From assembly GCA_905221605.1 (NCBI GenBank), contig CAJNDS010002066.1:1-62000 (forward strand): 62,000 nt of DNA. Direction: 5' to 3'. How positions within the stretch are numbered: position 1 is the stretch's first letter; every line of letters starts with the position of its first letter. The translations under genes were made by a program, and so were the position numbers. This document shows positions 32,126 to 40,841 of the stretch, in pieces. Source of the DNA: Symbiodinium natans (lineage: Eukaryota; Sar; Dinophyceae; Suessiales; Symbiodiniaceae). The notes under the pieces were generated by a model. It did not search any database. It was not told the DNA's origin and worked only from the letters and a program-made list of their open reading frames with translations.

Positions 32126-32204
32126 GGTTAAGACTCAGGGCTTTAGGGTGATAAAAAAACAAAAAAACAAGAAGCCCGCACCCTAAACTGGCCTTAAACC
32201 CTCA

Positions 32205-32430
32205 AACCTAAAGCCCTAAAACCCTACGCCCCTAAAACCCTAAAACCCTAAAACCCTAAAACCCTAAAAAAACCCTAAAACCCTAAAACCCTAAAACCCT
32301 AAAACCCTAAAACCCTAAACCCTAAAACCCTAAACCCTAAACCCTAAAACCCTAAAACCTAAAAAAACCCTAAAACCCTAAAACCCTAAACCCTAAAACC
32401 CTAAAACCCTAAAACCCTAACCCCAAACCC
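32205..32430. repeat. (CCCTAAAA)n octamer array
   Basis: About 25 octamers with a few heptamers. A C-run follows at 32442-32469. Confidence 0.95.
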
Positions 32431-32479
32431 TCCATCCTAAGACCCCCCCCCCCCCCCCCCCCCCCCCCCAAAGACTCCC

Positions 32480-32901
32480 TCAACGTGCAAGCAGGGGCGC
32501 TGCCGAGACCATGACGCCTTTCACCAGGGCCATGGTGGTGGTCGTGTTGTCGTTGGTGGTGAAGGCCTCTTGGGGTCGGCTTTTGGGGTTTAAAACGGTT
32601 TGGGGTTTAGGGTTTAGGGTTTAAGATTTAGGGTTTGGGGTTTAGGGTTCAGGGTTTAGGGCTAGGTTTTAAGGTTTTACTCAGGGATTAGGTAAGGTTC
32701 TTGAGAGGCTGTAGGGGTTTGTGCAGGTTAAGGGCCGCAGGCCTGAAGGGCTACGGGGTGTAGTTGTTTAGGGTTTAGGGTTTAGGGTTTAGGGTTTAGG
32801 GTTTAGGGTCCAGGATTCGGGGTTCTGGGCTTGGGGATGTACGGCTGAAGCCTCTTCCAGCCGTTTTTGTTGCGCCCTCATTGCTGATTCCCACCAGTCG
32901 G
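32480..32901 (-). CDS. two-exon 3' end (model L), unknown protein
   Basis: Exon 32901-32843 (acceptor CCCTAAG|, donor GCC|GTACAT; contains WWESAMRAQQKRLEEASA) joins exon 32566-32480 in phase 0. The second exon has 28 codons plus TGA: AFTTNDNTTTTMALVKGVM and then VSAAPLLAR. The intron is 276 bp; on the transcribed strand its heptamers read CCCTAAA near both ends, so it is not the usual inverted arrangement. A charged helix is followed by a Thr/Asn-rich linker and a hydrophobic end. Family unknown. Confidence 0.55.
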
Positions 32902-33871
32902 CTTAGGGCATAGCGCCTCCCTAAACCCTACATACCCTGGGTTCTCGTAAAAAGGCTTCTGCTCGTAGGGTTTAGGGTTTAGGGATTAGGCTTTTGTGGT
33001 TTAGGCTTCAGAGGAACGGGCCCCCGCTGTTTACAAAACTTAATCTGCTTTCAGACTCATTATAAGTAAGACCATCGGTCAAAGGGAGTCTTCGGAAAAG
33101 ACGCTTAGGGAATGTAACGCTAAATCCTAGATCACCTTCTTGACCTACCTGACCCTTGTGCTTCAGGTTTTAGAGTTTTAACGCGTTAAGGTTTTGTGAA
33201 ACTACCAGTGCTTGGGCTTAGGGCGCGGGGTGTAGGGGTTAGGGTCTTTTCCGGCGCTTCTGAATCTGAAATCCGCTGTTCTGACACATACGCGATGCTG
33301 CGAATGAAGCACAGATCCGGGACCAACCCCCCCCCCCCCCCCCCCCCGAAACCTTAGCTACTAGTTGCTTAGAACCTCCCCCCCCCCCCCCCCCCCCCCC
33401 AACAAACATCTTCCTTATAAGGGCAAGCCAGGAATTATTGCCTGTCAATTTTTGCGCGGTTCTTAGGCAACAATTTGGGACGTTCCCCCTTATCCTAACA
33501 GTCCTGAATCGGGATCTTAGTATCCCCCTATTATCATCCCTACTAGGGGCTGTCAGTATAAGGGGGAACACCCAAACCTTGGGGGTTATCTAGGGGTCTA
33601 CTTGGGGATATAGGGGACCCCCATGATCCCGATTCAGGAGCTGCTAAGTATAAGGGGGTATAAGGGGGGAACATCCCAAGCATGAAACAGTAGTAAAGCC
33701 GCAAGCCCTAAAGCTTATGAGGGCCGGTGGCCTCTTTATCTGTTACCCCTTATACGTTTCTATAGCCCCCAGATACCCTAATAAGAACCCCCCCCCCCCC
33801 CACAAAACAGAAACCCTACTTCCCTAAGCCCTAAGCCCTAAGCCCTAAACCCTAAACCCTAAACCCTGAAC
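32902..33871. other. no firm gene; C-runs and inverted-repeat remnants
   Basis: C-runs at 33327-33346, 33377-33400 and 33788-33801. Between about 33360 and 33480 lies a degenerate family-B element. 33490-33690 holds direct and inverted copies of AGTATAAGGGGG. The 110-aa ORF at 33239-33571 includes poly-glycine from the C-runs and is not credited. Confidence 0.55.
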
Positions 33872-33952
33872 CCTAAGGAGACCGCCAACCAATATAACCT
33901 AAAGCCTGTATTGTCAGCCAGGGGTGCGCCAGAAGCGTCCTCAACCCACGAT
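33872..33952 (-). CDS. predicted internal exon
   Basis: 81 bp, acceptor GGACGTAG|, donor TTAGG|GTTCAGGG; contains WVEDASGAPLADNTGFRLYW. The plus strand is open too (35 codons). Confidence 0.5.
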
Positions 33953-34141
33953 CTACGTCCTACACCCGAAACCCTAAAACCCTAAAGCCCTAAAAACCCG
34001 AAAAGCCTGAAACATCCTAAAACATCCTAAAACATCCTAAAACCCCTGAAACCCTAAAGCCCTGAAAACCCTGAAACCTCAACACCCTAAAACCCTGAAA
34101 CCCTGAAACGCTAAAACCCTGAACCCGGAACCCTAAAGGCC

Positions 34142-34410
34142 CTAGATCCTAGACCCGACCAGGGCTTCTGGGCTCACCCTCGTTACTTTGAAAACCCTGA
34201 GTCGCGAAGACCTGCCACGTTCAGGGCGTTTTAGAGCAAGCTGGGAAACTGAATCAAAGGAGTTTAGGGTTTAGGGTTTAGGAATCCCCCAAAAACACCC
34301 TAAACCCCAAACCCCAGCCTCTGTCAATGAGAGCGCGGACAGGACTTCGGCCACGAGGGAGAACCAGAAGGTCGAGGAGGAGCCCATGACATTGGGGGTC
34401 GAGAGATAGC
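34142..34410 (-). CDS. two-exon 3' end (model M), unknown protein
   Basis: Exon 34410-34313 (acceptor ACGAG| after an A-run; contains TFWFSLVAEVLSALSLTEAG) joins exon 34240-34142 in phase 0; the latter is 32 codons plus TAG (LALKRPERGR, then RVFKVTRVSPEALVGSRI). The intron is only 72 bp: GTTTGGGGTTTAGGG at the start, CCTAAACCCTAAACCC then TTCAGTTTCCCAG at the end, a compact inverted repeat. The first exon is strongly hydrophobic and could be a membrane segment. Its plus strand is open and acidic, so the strand rests on the join and stop. Confidence 0.5.
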
Positions 34411-34697
34411 CTCGTTTTTTTTTTTTTTTTTCGGGGGGGGGGGGGTTAGGTTAGGGTTTAGGGTTTAGGGCTTAGGGCTTGGGGCTGGGGGCTTGGGGTT
34501 CATGGTTTGAGGTTTCGGATTGGGTTCAGATTTCGTCGGGTTTGGGAGTTAAGGGTTTGGGGGCTGATACTTATGGCCCGAGAGCTGTGGGCTTTGTGGG
34601 AGATGCTGGGCTATGGCCTTGCGGCTTAGATTTTGGGGTTACTAGGTTCCCCTCTCGCCCAAGATCCAAGAGGAAAGGACGCCCTAAATTGTAGAAG

Positions 34698-34888
34698 ATG
34701 GGGTTTGGGGTTTAGGGCATACGCTTAGTGCTTATCGTTGCCGGGGAGCTCAAGTCAGTGGTTTCGCTCTTTGTTGCATGGGGCTGAGGGCACATTTCAT
34801 TGATTTCATCATCCGATCCCAACAGGCTAGGACGTTCAAGGGACTCTTCCTGGCTTAGTGGCCGAGTAAGGTCTAATAAAACATCGAC
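34698..34888 (-). CDS. coding-like stretch, 63 codons to a stop
   Basis: Open from about 34888 to TAA at 34698; contains LSQEESLERPSLLGSDDE and ATKSETTDLSSPATISTK. A second frame (EKECSKMNGRCFIRPYSATK) overlaps its start and continues from the family-B element border. Which frame is translated is unclear. Confidence 0.4.
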
Positions 34889-34916
34889 CGTTCATTTTGG
34901 AGCATTCCTTTTCTGC

Positions 34917-35033
34917 TATTTGCTTAAGAACCCCCCCCCCCCCCCGGCCCGAGAAAATTGCATTTTCTTCCTTATCAGGGCAAGGGATTATTTGCATTTG
35001 CTGTTTCTCTCTTCGAGGGTTCTTAAGCAAATA
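34917..35033. mobile_element. inverted-repeat element, family B
   Basis: Ends TATTTGCTTAAGAACCC and GGGTTCTTAAGCAAATA, internal C-run and TCTTCCTTATCAGGGCAA. A 25-bp near-repeat (TTCATTTTGGAGCATTCCTT plus TTCTG) flanks the element and an adjacent CCCTAAA block, at 34891-34915 and 35071-35095. Confidence 0.85.
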
Positions 35034-35154
35034 CTGACTAAGGCACCCTAAACCCTAAGCCCTAAACCCTTTCATTTTGGAACATTCCTTCTCTGTCTGG
35101 GATTCTAAGATTCAAGGTGTAACGTTCAGGGGCTTACGGTTGAGGCTTCGGGGC

Positions 35155-35192
35155 CTTGTGTCATGGGCCGGGCTCCCCAATATCGCGTAGGG
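35155..35192 (-). CDS. predicted short exon
   Basis: 38 bp reading PYAILGSPAHDT; acceptor CCCTAAACAAG|, donor AAG|GCCCCG would be of the GC type. Confidence 0.35.
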
Positions 35193-35588
35193 CTTGTTTA
35201 GGGTTTAGGGGTTTAGGGGTTTAGGGGTTTAGGGTTTAGGGTTTAGGGTTTAGGGTTTAGGGTTTAGGGATTAGGAGTGAGGAGTTAGGGGTTAGGCTCA
35301 CCAGCCCAGAGCCCTGCAAAACACCGAAGCAAGGTTGGCGCAACAAGCTCTCTGTAGACCCCAAAGCGCCCCAAGCGCTGACCCCTAAACCCGAAGCCCC
35401 AAAGCCCTAAACCCGAAACCCTGAACCCTAAGCCCGAAATCCCTGAACCCCAAACCCCAAACAAACCCCACACCACATTCCCCAAGCCCCATACCCTAAA
35501 CCCTAAATGCCTAATCCCTAATCCCTAAACCCGAAACCCTAAACCCTAAACCCTAAACCCTAAACCCCTAAGCCTCACATCCCAAAAC

Positions 35589-35639
35589 CCAAGAGCACTT
35601 CCAAGGGGCCACTCCCTGACGACGATGAGGCCCAAGTGC
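35589..35639 (-). CDS. coding-like island, strand unresolved
   Basis: Minus: acceptor CCCTGTTTTTAG|, HLGLIVVREWPLGSAL, donor CTTGG|GTTTTGG. Plus (35594-35650): STSKGPLPDDDEAQVPKNR with donor AGG|GTTTAGGG. Both are plausible. Confidence 0.3.
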
Positions 35640-35951
35640 CTAAAAACAGGGTTTAGGGTTTAGGGTTTAGGGTTTAAGGTTTAGGGTTTAGGGTTTAGGG
35701 TTCAGGGTTTAGGGCCTGCTGTAGGGTTTAGGGTTTTTAGGCGGCATAGGGGGGCTTAGGGTTTAGGGATTTAGAGTTGAGGGTTTGGGGCTTAGGCGAG
35801 GTTTAGGGTTTGGGGCTTCGGCGCAGGAGCCCTCAAAGCCTGAAACTACGAAAGCCCTTTCCATCCGTTCACTCCCCAAAGCCCCGACAAACCCCCCGCG
35901 GTTTAGGGTTTAGGGTTTAGGGTTTAGGGTTTAGGGTTTAGGGTTTAGGGT

Positions 35952-37030
35952 TTTGGTTGGTTGGTTGGTTGGTTGGTTGGTTGGTAGGTAGACACATGCG
36001 TGTCAGTCCAGGGCAGGACATATACTCACCCTACAACTCATCCATGTGTTCACTGATCATCCCGGCAGATGCCCCAGCCCTCGGAAAAGCCATCAGCCAC
36101 TGCCGCAGCAGCGCAGACATGCCACCGAGAACCCTGCCTATTCAGTGAGCACATGCGCTTTGCCCAAAGAGCCTACGACTCTGAGCTGTAGCCGGGAAGG
36201 CCCCGAACTGGCGAGCTTCGGAGCAGATACAGCTGGCAAGCTCACTTGCTCAAATAGCGGAGCCCCCGGCTGTACATTGAGTATGCTCAAGCTGTCGCAT
36301 GGCATGCAGGGGCGGCTGCATGTTTCAAAGTGACTGCACCGGCAGACAACGTGCGAGTGGATGCTCGAATAACGCCTGTCACAGAAAATACACCGCAAGA
36401 TGGCAGCCCTGGATGGCCGATGATCGATGTGCCCTAGACGAATGAACCCGCAGCGCAGCAGCAAGAGGTCTCTGTGCCCGAGGAGGCTCGCCCACGCCAC
36501 GTTCAGTTTGAAGGCAGCGCGTAACTGTGAAGAAGGGGCATCACAAAGGGCCAGGTAGCACAAAGGCAAAGTATGCTTTGCAACAGCTGCCTTCCAAGCC
36601 AGGGTGGAAGAGTACTGCATCGTTTCGCGCACATACAGCTGATAGGTGGGATGTGCACGGCGGCAGGATGCCCAAACAGGCCAGTCTAAGACAGACCATT
36701 TTTCCAGAAGCTGCAGCGAGGCTTTTGCCCAATTGTTAGACTGCAGAAAATGTGCCTGAGCGAAGCTTAAGGCCCGCCAGGGACTCTCCATTCTGTAGCC
36801 ACAAAGCGTGCCGCACGGCTGCAACTTCCAGCGCGACCCTGGCAGGGGCGCAGAACTGCCAGCCAAGTTCACCTCGACACACCTCTGCCGAGCGCCACCT
36901 GCTAGAACCAAAGGTTGCGAGCCATGCACGGCACCTAAAAAGATGCAATAGAGGGCACAAGCGACCCTTCGAAGGCGAAGGCCCTTTTGCAACCCACACG
37001 GGGAAGCACACAATAACCCCAAGTCCGGCC
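35952..37030 (-). mobile_element. 5'-truncated LINE-like fragment
   Basis: Bounded on both sides by telomere-type arrays. On the minus strand it consists of the end of a long ORF, an untranslated tail of about 150 bp and a (CCAA)n terminus (35952-35985), the usual look of a non-LTR element 3' end. The left edge runs directly into CCCTAAA units, so it inserted into the repeat. Confidence 0.6.
36138..37022 (-). CDS. C-terminal fragment of a LINE-type ORF2 (probable)
   Basis: Open frame of about 294 codons to TAG; its apparent start is not ATG, so it is truncated on the N-terminal side. No reverse-transcriptase motif remains. A cysteine/histidine cluster near the end (CIFCDRRYSSIHSHVVC: C-x2-C-x8-H-x4-C) resembles the zinc-knuckle tails of non-LTR ORF2 proteins, and the preceding LRCGFIRLGHIDHR is of a kind I associate with dinoflagellate elements (recall, not a search). 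Several overlapping ORFs on the plus strand are shadows. Alternatively it is an unspliced host gene. Confidence 0.5.
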   Translation of the reverse strand: MGLLCASPCGLQKGLRLRRVACALYCIFLGAVHGSQPLVLAGGARQRCVEVNLAGSSAPLPGSRWKLQPCGTLCGYRMESPWRALSFAQAHFLQSNNWAKASLQLLEKWSVLDWPVWASCRRAHPTYQLYVRETMQYSSTLAWKAAVAKHTLPLCYLALCDAPSSQLRAAFKLNVAWASLLGHRDLLLLRCGFIRLGHIDHRPSRAAILRCIFCDRRYSSIHSHVVCRCSHFETCSRPCMPCDSLSILNVQPGAPLFEQVSLPAVSAPKLASSGPSRLQLRVVGSLGKAHVLTE

Positions 37031-37640
37031 TAAACCCTTAACCCTAAACCCTAAACCCTAAACCCTAAACCCTAAACCCTAAACCCTAAAGCCTAACCCT
37101 ACATGGCGACTCGGGGGACCCGCACCCTGAGAACAAGGAAAGAAGGCCCCCAACGGGAAGAGAGTTCTCACAAGACCCAGGAGTAACCAGGAGCTTAGGA
37201 TTTAGGGTTTCCGGCTTGGGGCAAAAGGGGCGGATTGCAAGGGAACCTAAACCCGAAGAAGATGGAATCACGGCCTACTGTGGGTCCTAGCCCAGTGACG
37301 GTTTGGTTGCTCATGACTTTTCTTGGCGAGGCCTTGATTGCCAAGGGCTTGGTGATTAGGATTTAGGGTTTTCGGGTTTTAGGGCTCAGGGTTTGGGGTT
37401 TAGGGTTTTAGGGTTTTAGGGTTCAGGGTTTAGGGTTTAGGGTCTACAGTTTAGGGTTTAGGGTCGGCAAAGCTGTTGTGACCTTTAATCCCTGAAGTCC
37501 CACCCTTGGTTAACTTGCTCTTGCTAGAAAGGAAAAGCTCCATGATCCCTATAGAGTCCCTCTGCTTAGGGTTTAGGTTCCCTTTTTAATGAGCCCCAAA
37601 CCCCAAACCCCAAACCCTAAACCCTAAACCCCAAACCCGA
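37031..37640. other. arrays and an ambiguous island
   Basis: CCCTAAA at 37037-37090. An island at 37100-37140 is open on both strands (a minus acceptor after CTTCTTTCCTTGTTCTCAG is good). 37215-37300 resembles the 49-bp repeat of 5374-5521. Confidence 0.45.
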
Positions 37641-37716
37641 AACCCTATAAACCCTATAAACCCTATAAACCCTATAAACCCTATAAACCCTATAAACCCT
37701 ATAAACCCTATAAACC
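37641..37716. repeat. (CCCTATAAA)n nonamer array
   Basis: About eight nonamers, the left-hand target of the copia insertion. Confidence 0.95.
37712..37716. other. target-site duplication AAACC, left
   Basis: Five bases matching 47417-47421 and lying within telomere-type repeat. Confidence 0.85.
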
Positions 37717-38004
37717 TGTCCGGTTGGGGGCCGGAGGTTATGAAGATCATCGGAGGATTGCAGGGCCATGGCACACCGAATGCGACACAGGTCGCGACAG
37801 ATCTTTTCTCAGGAGCACACGTCTTTGCAACTATGCCTGCTATACATTGCTAGTTGTTCTGCAGCTTCGCCTTTTCATGCCTTCATTGCCTTCATCGCCT
37901 TCATGGCCTTCATGGGCATGGCACATTCGGCGTTCTGCATGTTGGGCCCTTCAAACGGCCTCGGACATGGTTGAGCTTGCTGTCAACTGAATCTCACTTC
38001 ATCA
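37717..38004 (-). repeat. 3' LTR
   Basis: 288 bp, identical to 47129-47416; on the minus strand begins TGATGAAGTG and ends CCGGACA. Confidence 0.95.
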
Positions 38005-38018
38005 CTCCTCCTTGCTTC
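38005..38018 (-). other. polypurine tract
   Basis: Minus strand GAAGCAAGGAGGAG immediately before the 3' LTR, where plus-strand DNA synthesis would be primed. Confidence 0.7.
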
Positions 38019-38136
38019 TAGCCTTTGGCTAAGAAGCATGCAGAAGATATCTGACAGCTGCTCCTGAGCGTGGTTCCTTCGTAGTGCATCCATGCTCCAC
38101 ATGGATCATCATGCTATGCCCTGCTCACTCATTGAG

Positions 38137-40245
38137 CTAGACCAGGCTTCGGGTGAATATCGGTCGGGATCGGCTGCACCAGGTACACAAGGCAATGGAA
38201 TGCACCCTTGATGTCGCCAATCGAAAGCCCTGGCAGTCCTGGCAAGTGTGGAAAGCACCTCCACCGTGGCCGGTCATGTAGATCTCGTTGATACGTTCAT
38301 AGCGATGGGTTTCCCGGGTTGGGACTTCTACATGAACCACTCTTTCTCGAACCTCTGGAACATGAACAGTCACCACCCTCTCATGGATTTCCGGCTCCAC
38401 AGCTGGGGTCTGTGTCCCCACGGTCTTCATCTTTGGCTCAGACGAAGACGTTGCCCGGTTTCCGGTCCGTCGCATTGCTTGGTGGATTGTAGCCTCGGAC
38501 TCCTCACTCGCTTGCTCCAGGCTTCGTTTCACCTCTGCTTCCGCTGCCATCTTCGCCAAATCTCGAAGCCTTCTTAGCTTCCTCGTCTTCTTTGTCCCAA
38601 ACATCTTATTCCAGCCCCACTTTCCAATCATCTTGATCATCTCCCAGCATGCCACAGCCACAACGCACGACATTCCCAGCAGCAACAGAAGCTCCATCGT
38701 TCCAGTCGCTGCCAGAGGCTCCTTCAGAAAGGAGTTCGGATCTTCGACCTTCCTTCCTTCAACGCCAATCGACATCATAGCCATCATTGCCAGCATCAAG
38801 TAGCAAAGCCTCAGATCCTCCATTTGATGTGCCCTGTCCAACTCCGGAAGTCCAAACATTGCCCACAATCGCAGCAATTCCATCAGTCGAGCCCGGGGAT
38901 GTAGTTTCGTTGGAAGGTCCGCCAATTGGCGGTCCCCCGGAGTGTGTTTCACTCGGAGTTCTCCTCGGGCGATCTTGTCCAAGATGTAGGCATGTCTGAT
39001 TCTCAGGTGTCGAGTCCGCCATGACCCATGTGAGCCTGAAAGGAGGCTCGTGGCAGCAGCATTGTCTACCCTTAGTTCAGGGCAGACAATTGGTCCACAA
39101 ATTTCCACCAGGATTGAAGCCACCGATTCAAGAAGAAGCCCACATGTCGCACTTTCCATCATCTCTGCCTCACAAACCGACATGCTCACCATCGACTGTT
39201 TGCTCGCTTTCCAAGCAACTGGAGTCCTTCCCACCACTGCAACACTGGCACCAAAGCTCTTTCCACCAAACGGCGCAAAGGAAGCATCTGAATATCCACA
39301 GAGTTGCACGTTGAACCGAACCTTATGATCCGAAACCACCTGGTGTGCTTGCTTGTCATCGCTGCTGTTTAGAGTCTGACTGGAACTGCTCGGGATCTGG
39401 TCGGAACTGCTTGGGACCTGGTTGGAACTGCTTGGGATCTGGTCGGAACTGCTCGGGATCTGGTCGGAACTGCTCGGGATCTGGTTGGAACTGCTTGGGA
39501 TCTGGTCGGAACTGCTTGGGATCTGGTCGGAACTGCTTGGGATCTGGTTGGAACTGCTTGGGATCTGGTTGGAACTGCTTGGGATCTTATCCACCCGGAT
39601 TTTCAGGTCAACCGTCGCGTTCAAGTAGGCGATGACTTTAAGCCCAATGCGATACACGCGGCATGGAGATCGTGACACCGTCGAAGACATGTAGTTGGTG
39701 ACGAAGAGGAGGTCGGGTCGGGTTCTACACGATAGCCACAGACACTCTCCTGTGATTTTTTGTCCACGCCTCAATTCGCTTTCCGTGTAGTTCTCCTCCT
39801 GAAGGTCGTAGTCATCGTCACACAACCATTCCTTCGGGCATGGTAGGTTCGATGTAGCCTCCTCGCTCAAACCATGGATTCGGACCAGATTTCGCACGTA
39901 GCCCGCCTGCCCCAAGGAAAATAGTCCGTTCTCATCCTGGACCAACTCCATCCCCAGGTATCTTATGCCCCCTTTTTGTTTGGCATACTCCAATGGAGCA
40001 CAAGGCCACCTCTCCTTGATCCATCCATGCACGGCTTCAATGATTTCCGAGTCGCTGAGGTACAGAAGATCATCGACATAAGTGACCAGGATGCCGTACA
40101 GGGTCATTTCCTCGCCCTCGCAGAACATGATCATCCACAACTCAGAGTCCGTCCTCAGCTGTTTCAATCGGAGGCTGCCCTTGTGGTACGGTATCTCCAG
40201 ACCCTTTAACACTCGTGTTCTGTAGGAAGCCCAAAGTGCCGGCGA
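38137..40245 (-). CDS. copia reverse transcriptase (3' part), RNase H and C-terminal extension
   Basis: The 763-codon frame starts upstream at 40428, but its first 60 codons are out of frame with RT; homology starts at about 40245 (SPALWASYR). Numbering from 40428: RT motif YVDD at residues 117-120; Pro/Ser linker of ten 7-residue repeats at 281-352; RNase H acidic residues D380 (YSDAS), E420, D455 and D504 (ADLPTK). After RNase H comes an extension of about 230 residues: one hydrophobic segment (about 578-595), a basic patch, a charged helical region and two CxxC pairs (C729/C732, C748/C751). RNase H removes the RNA strand during cDNA synthesis. The role of the extension is unknown; a membrane/Cys module is not part of standard copia Pol. 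Confidence 0.85.
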   Translation of the reverse strand, partial: SPALWASYRTRVLKGLEIPYHKGSLRLKQLRTDSELWMIMFCEGEEMTLYGILVTYVDDLLYLSDSEIIEAVHGWIKERWPCAPLEYAKQKGGIRYLGMELVQDENGLFSLGQAGYVRNLVRIHGLSEEATSNLPCPKEWLCDDDYDLQEENYTESELRRGQKITGECLWLSCRTRPDLLFVTNYMSSTVSRSPCRVYRIGLKVIAYLNATVDLKIRVDKIPSSSNQIPSSSNQIPSSSDQIPSSSDQIPSSSNQIPSSSDQIPSSSDQIPSSSNQVPSSSDQIPSSSSQTLNSSDDKQAHQVVSDHKVRFNVQLCGYSDASFAPFGGKSFGASVAVVGRTPVAWKASKQSMVSMSVCEAEMMESATCGLLLESVASILVEICGPIVCPELRVDNAAATSLLSGSHGSWRTRHLRIRHAYILDKIARGELRVKHTPGDRQLADLPTKLHPRARLMELLRLWAMFGLPELDRAHQMEDLRLCYLMLAMMAMMSIGVEGRKVEDPNSFLKEPLAATGTMELLLLLGMSCVVAVACWEMIKMIGKWGWNKMFGTKKTRKLRRLRDLAKMAAEAEVKRSLEQASEESEATIHQAMRRTGNRATSSSEPKMKTVGTQTPAVEPEIHERVVTVHVPEVRERVVHVEVPTRETHRYERINEIYMTGHGGGAFHTCQDCQGFRLATSRVHSIALCTWCSRSRPIFTRSLV
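39365..39595 (-). repeat. 21-bp minisatellite encoding QIPSSS(N/D)
   Basis: About ten 21-bp units in frame, forming the linker between RT and RNase H. Confidence 0.95.
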
Positions 40246-40828
40246 TTTCACGGAGTCCGTATAGCGGCCGCTTGACCAAAAGAACATCCGTAGGCCCCAG
40301 AAATCCACCCTGTTGAAGAATTCGAGGAGGTAGGACACCATATCGAGGCTTGCCTTCTGGCCATTCCGAAAGAAGAAATGCACCAGTGATATCGGTGACT
40401 GCTGCCAGCCATCCACCTGCCACTGCAATGCACAGTGCGATCCTCAGACTCTCGGCCGATGCCCCCGAAGCATAGAGCAACTCCTTGGTGTGGTCGTCAT
40501 CGAAGTCCACCCTGTTCCCACAGATAACCATCCTCGCTTTCCGTTTCCATTTTGGTGAGGTAGATGAGATACTCCCCGAATTGGCCTCCCCCACAGGTTT
40601 GACAGTGAAGACCATTTTTCCAGGGATGAGTCGGAGCCTTCCCTCTCTTTCCATCCGCTTCGCCTCCTCCATGGTGATTCTCTCTAGCGCCCCGGTGTTC
40701 ACCTCCAGGTTGGTTAGCTCCTTTTGGATTGCTTCAACCCATTTTTCGAGACACAGCTTCACCTGGTCCAAGGGCACATCTAAGGTCACCTTCAAGTCCT
40801 CCTGCAGATTCTGAAGGTACTCCTCCAC
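40142..40828 (-). CDS. copia reverse transcriptase, N-terminal part
   Basis: Frame of 228 codons. It contains the fingers/palm start: WVEAIQKELTNLEV, IPGKMVFTVKP, WKRKARMVICGN and the first catalytic aspartate D146 in VTDITGAFL, then KRPLYGLRE. Homology stops at about 40250, where an extra A in a three-base A-run (minus strand, 40246-40248) throws it out of frame with the next segment; residues after 193 are frameshifted nonsense. Upstream, the coding sequence continues in the frame of the 2OG segment across another single-base change. Confidence 0.85.
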   Translation of the reverse strand: MEEYLQNLQEDLKVTLDVPLDQVKLCLEKWVEAIQKELTNLEVNTGALERITMEEAKRMEREGRLRLIPGKMVFTVKPVGEANSGSISSTSPKWKRKARMVICGNRVDFDDDHTKELLYASGASAESLRIALCIAVAGGWLAAVTDITGAFLLSEWPEGKPRYGVLPPRILQQGGFLGPTDVLLVKRPLYGLREIAGTLGFLQNTSVKGSGDTVPQGQPPIETAEDGL

Positions 40829-40841
40829 ATTCGCGATCTCA

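Noticed and set aside
36046-36333. Plus-strand ORFs overlapping the LINE fragment
   Set aside because: Shadows of the 294-codon minus frame.
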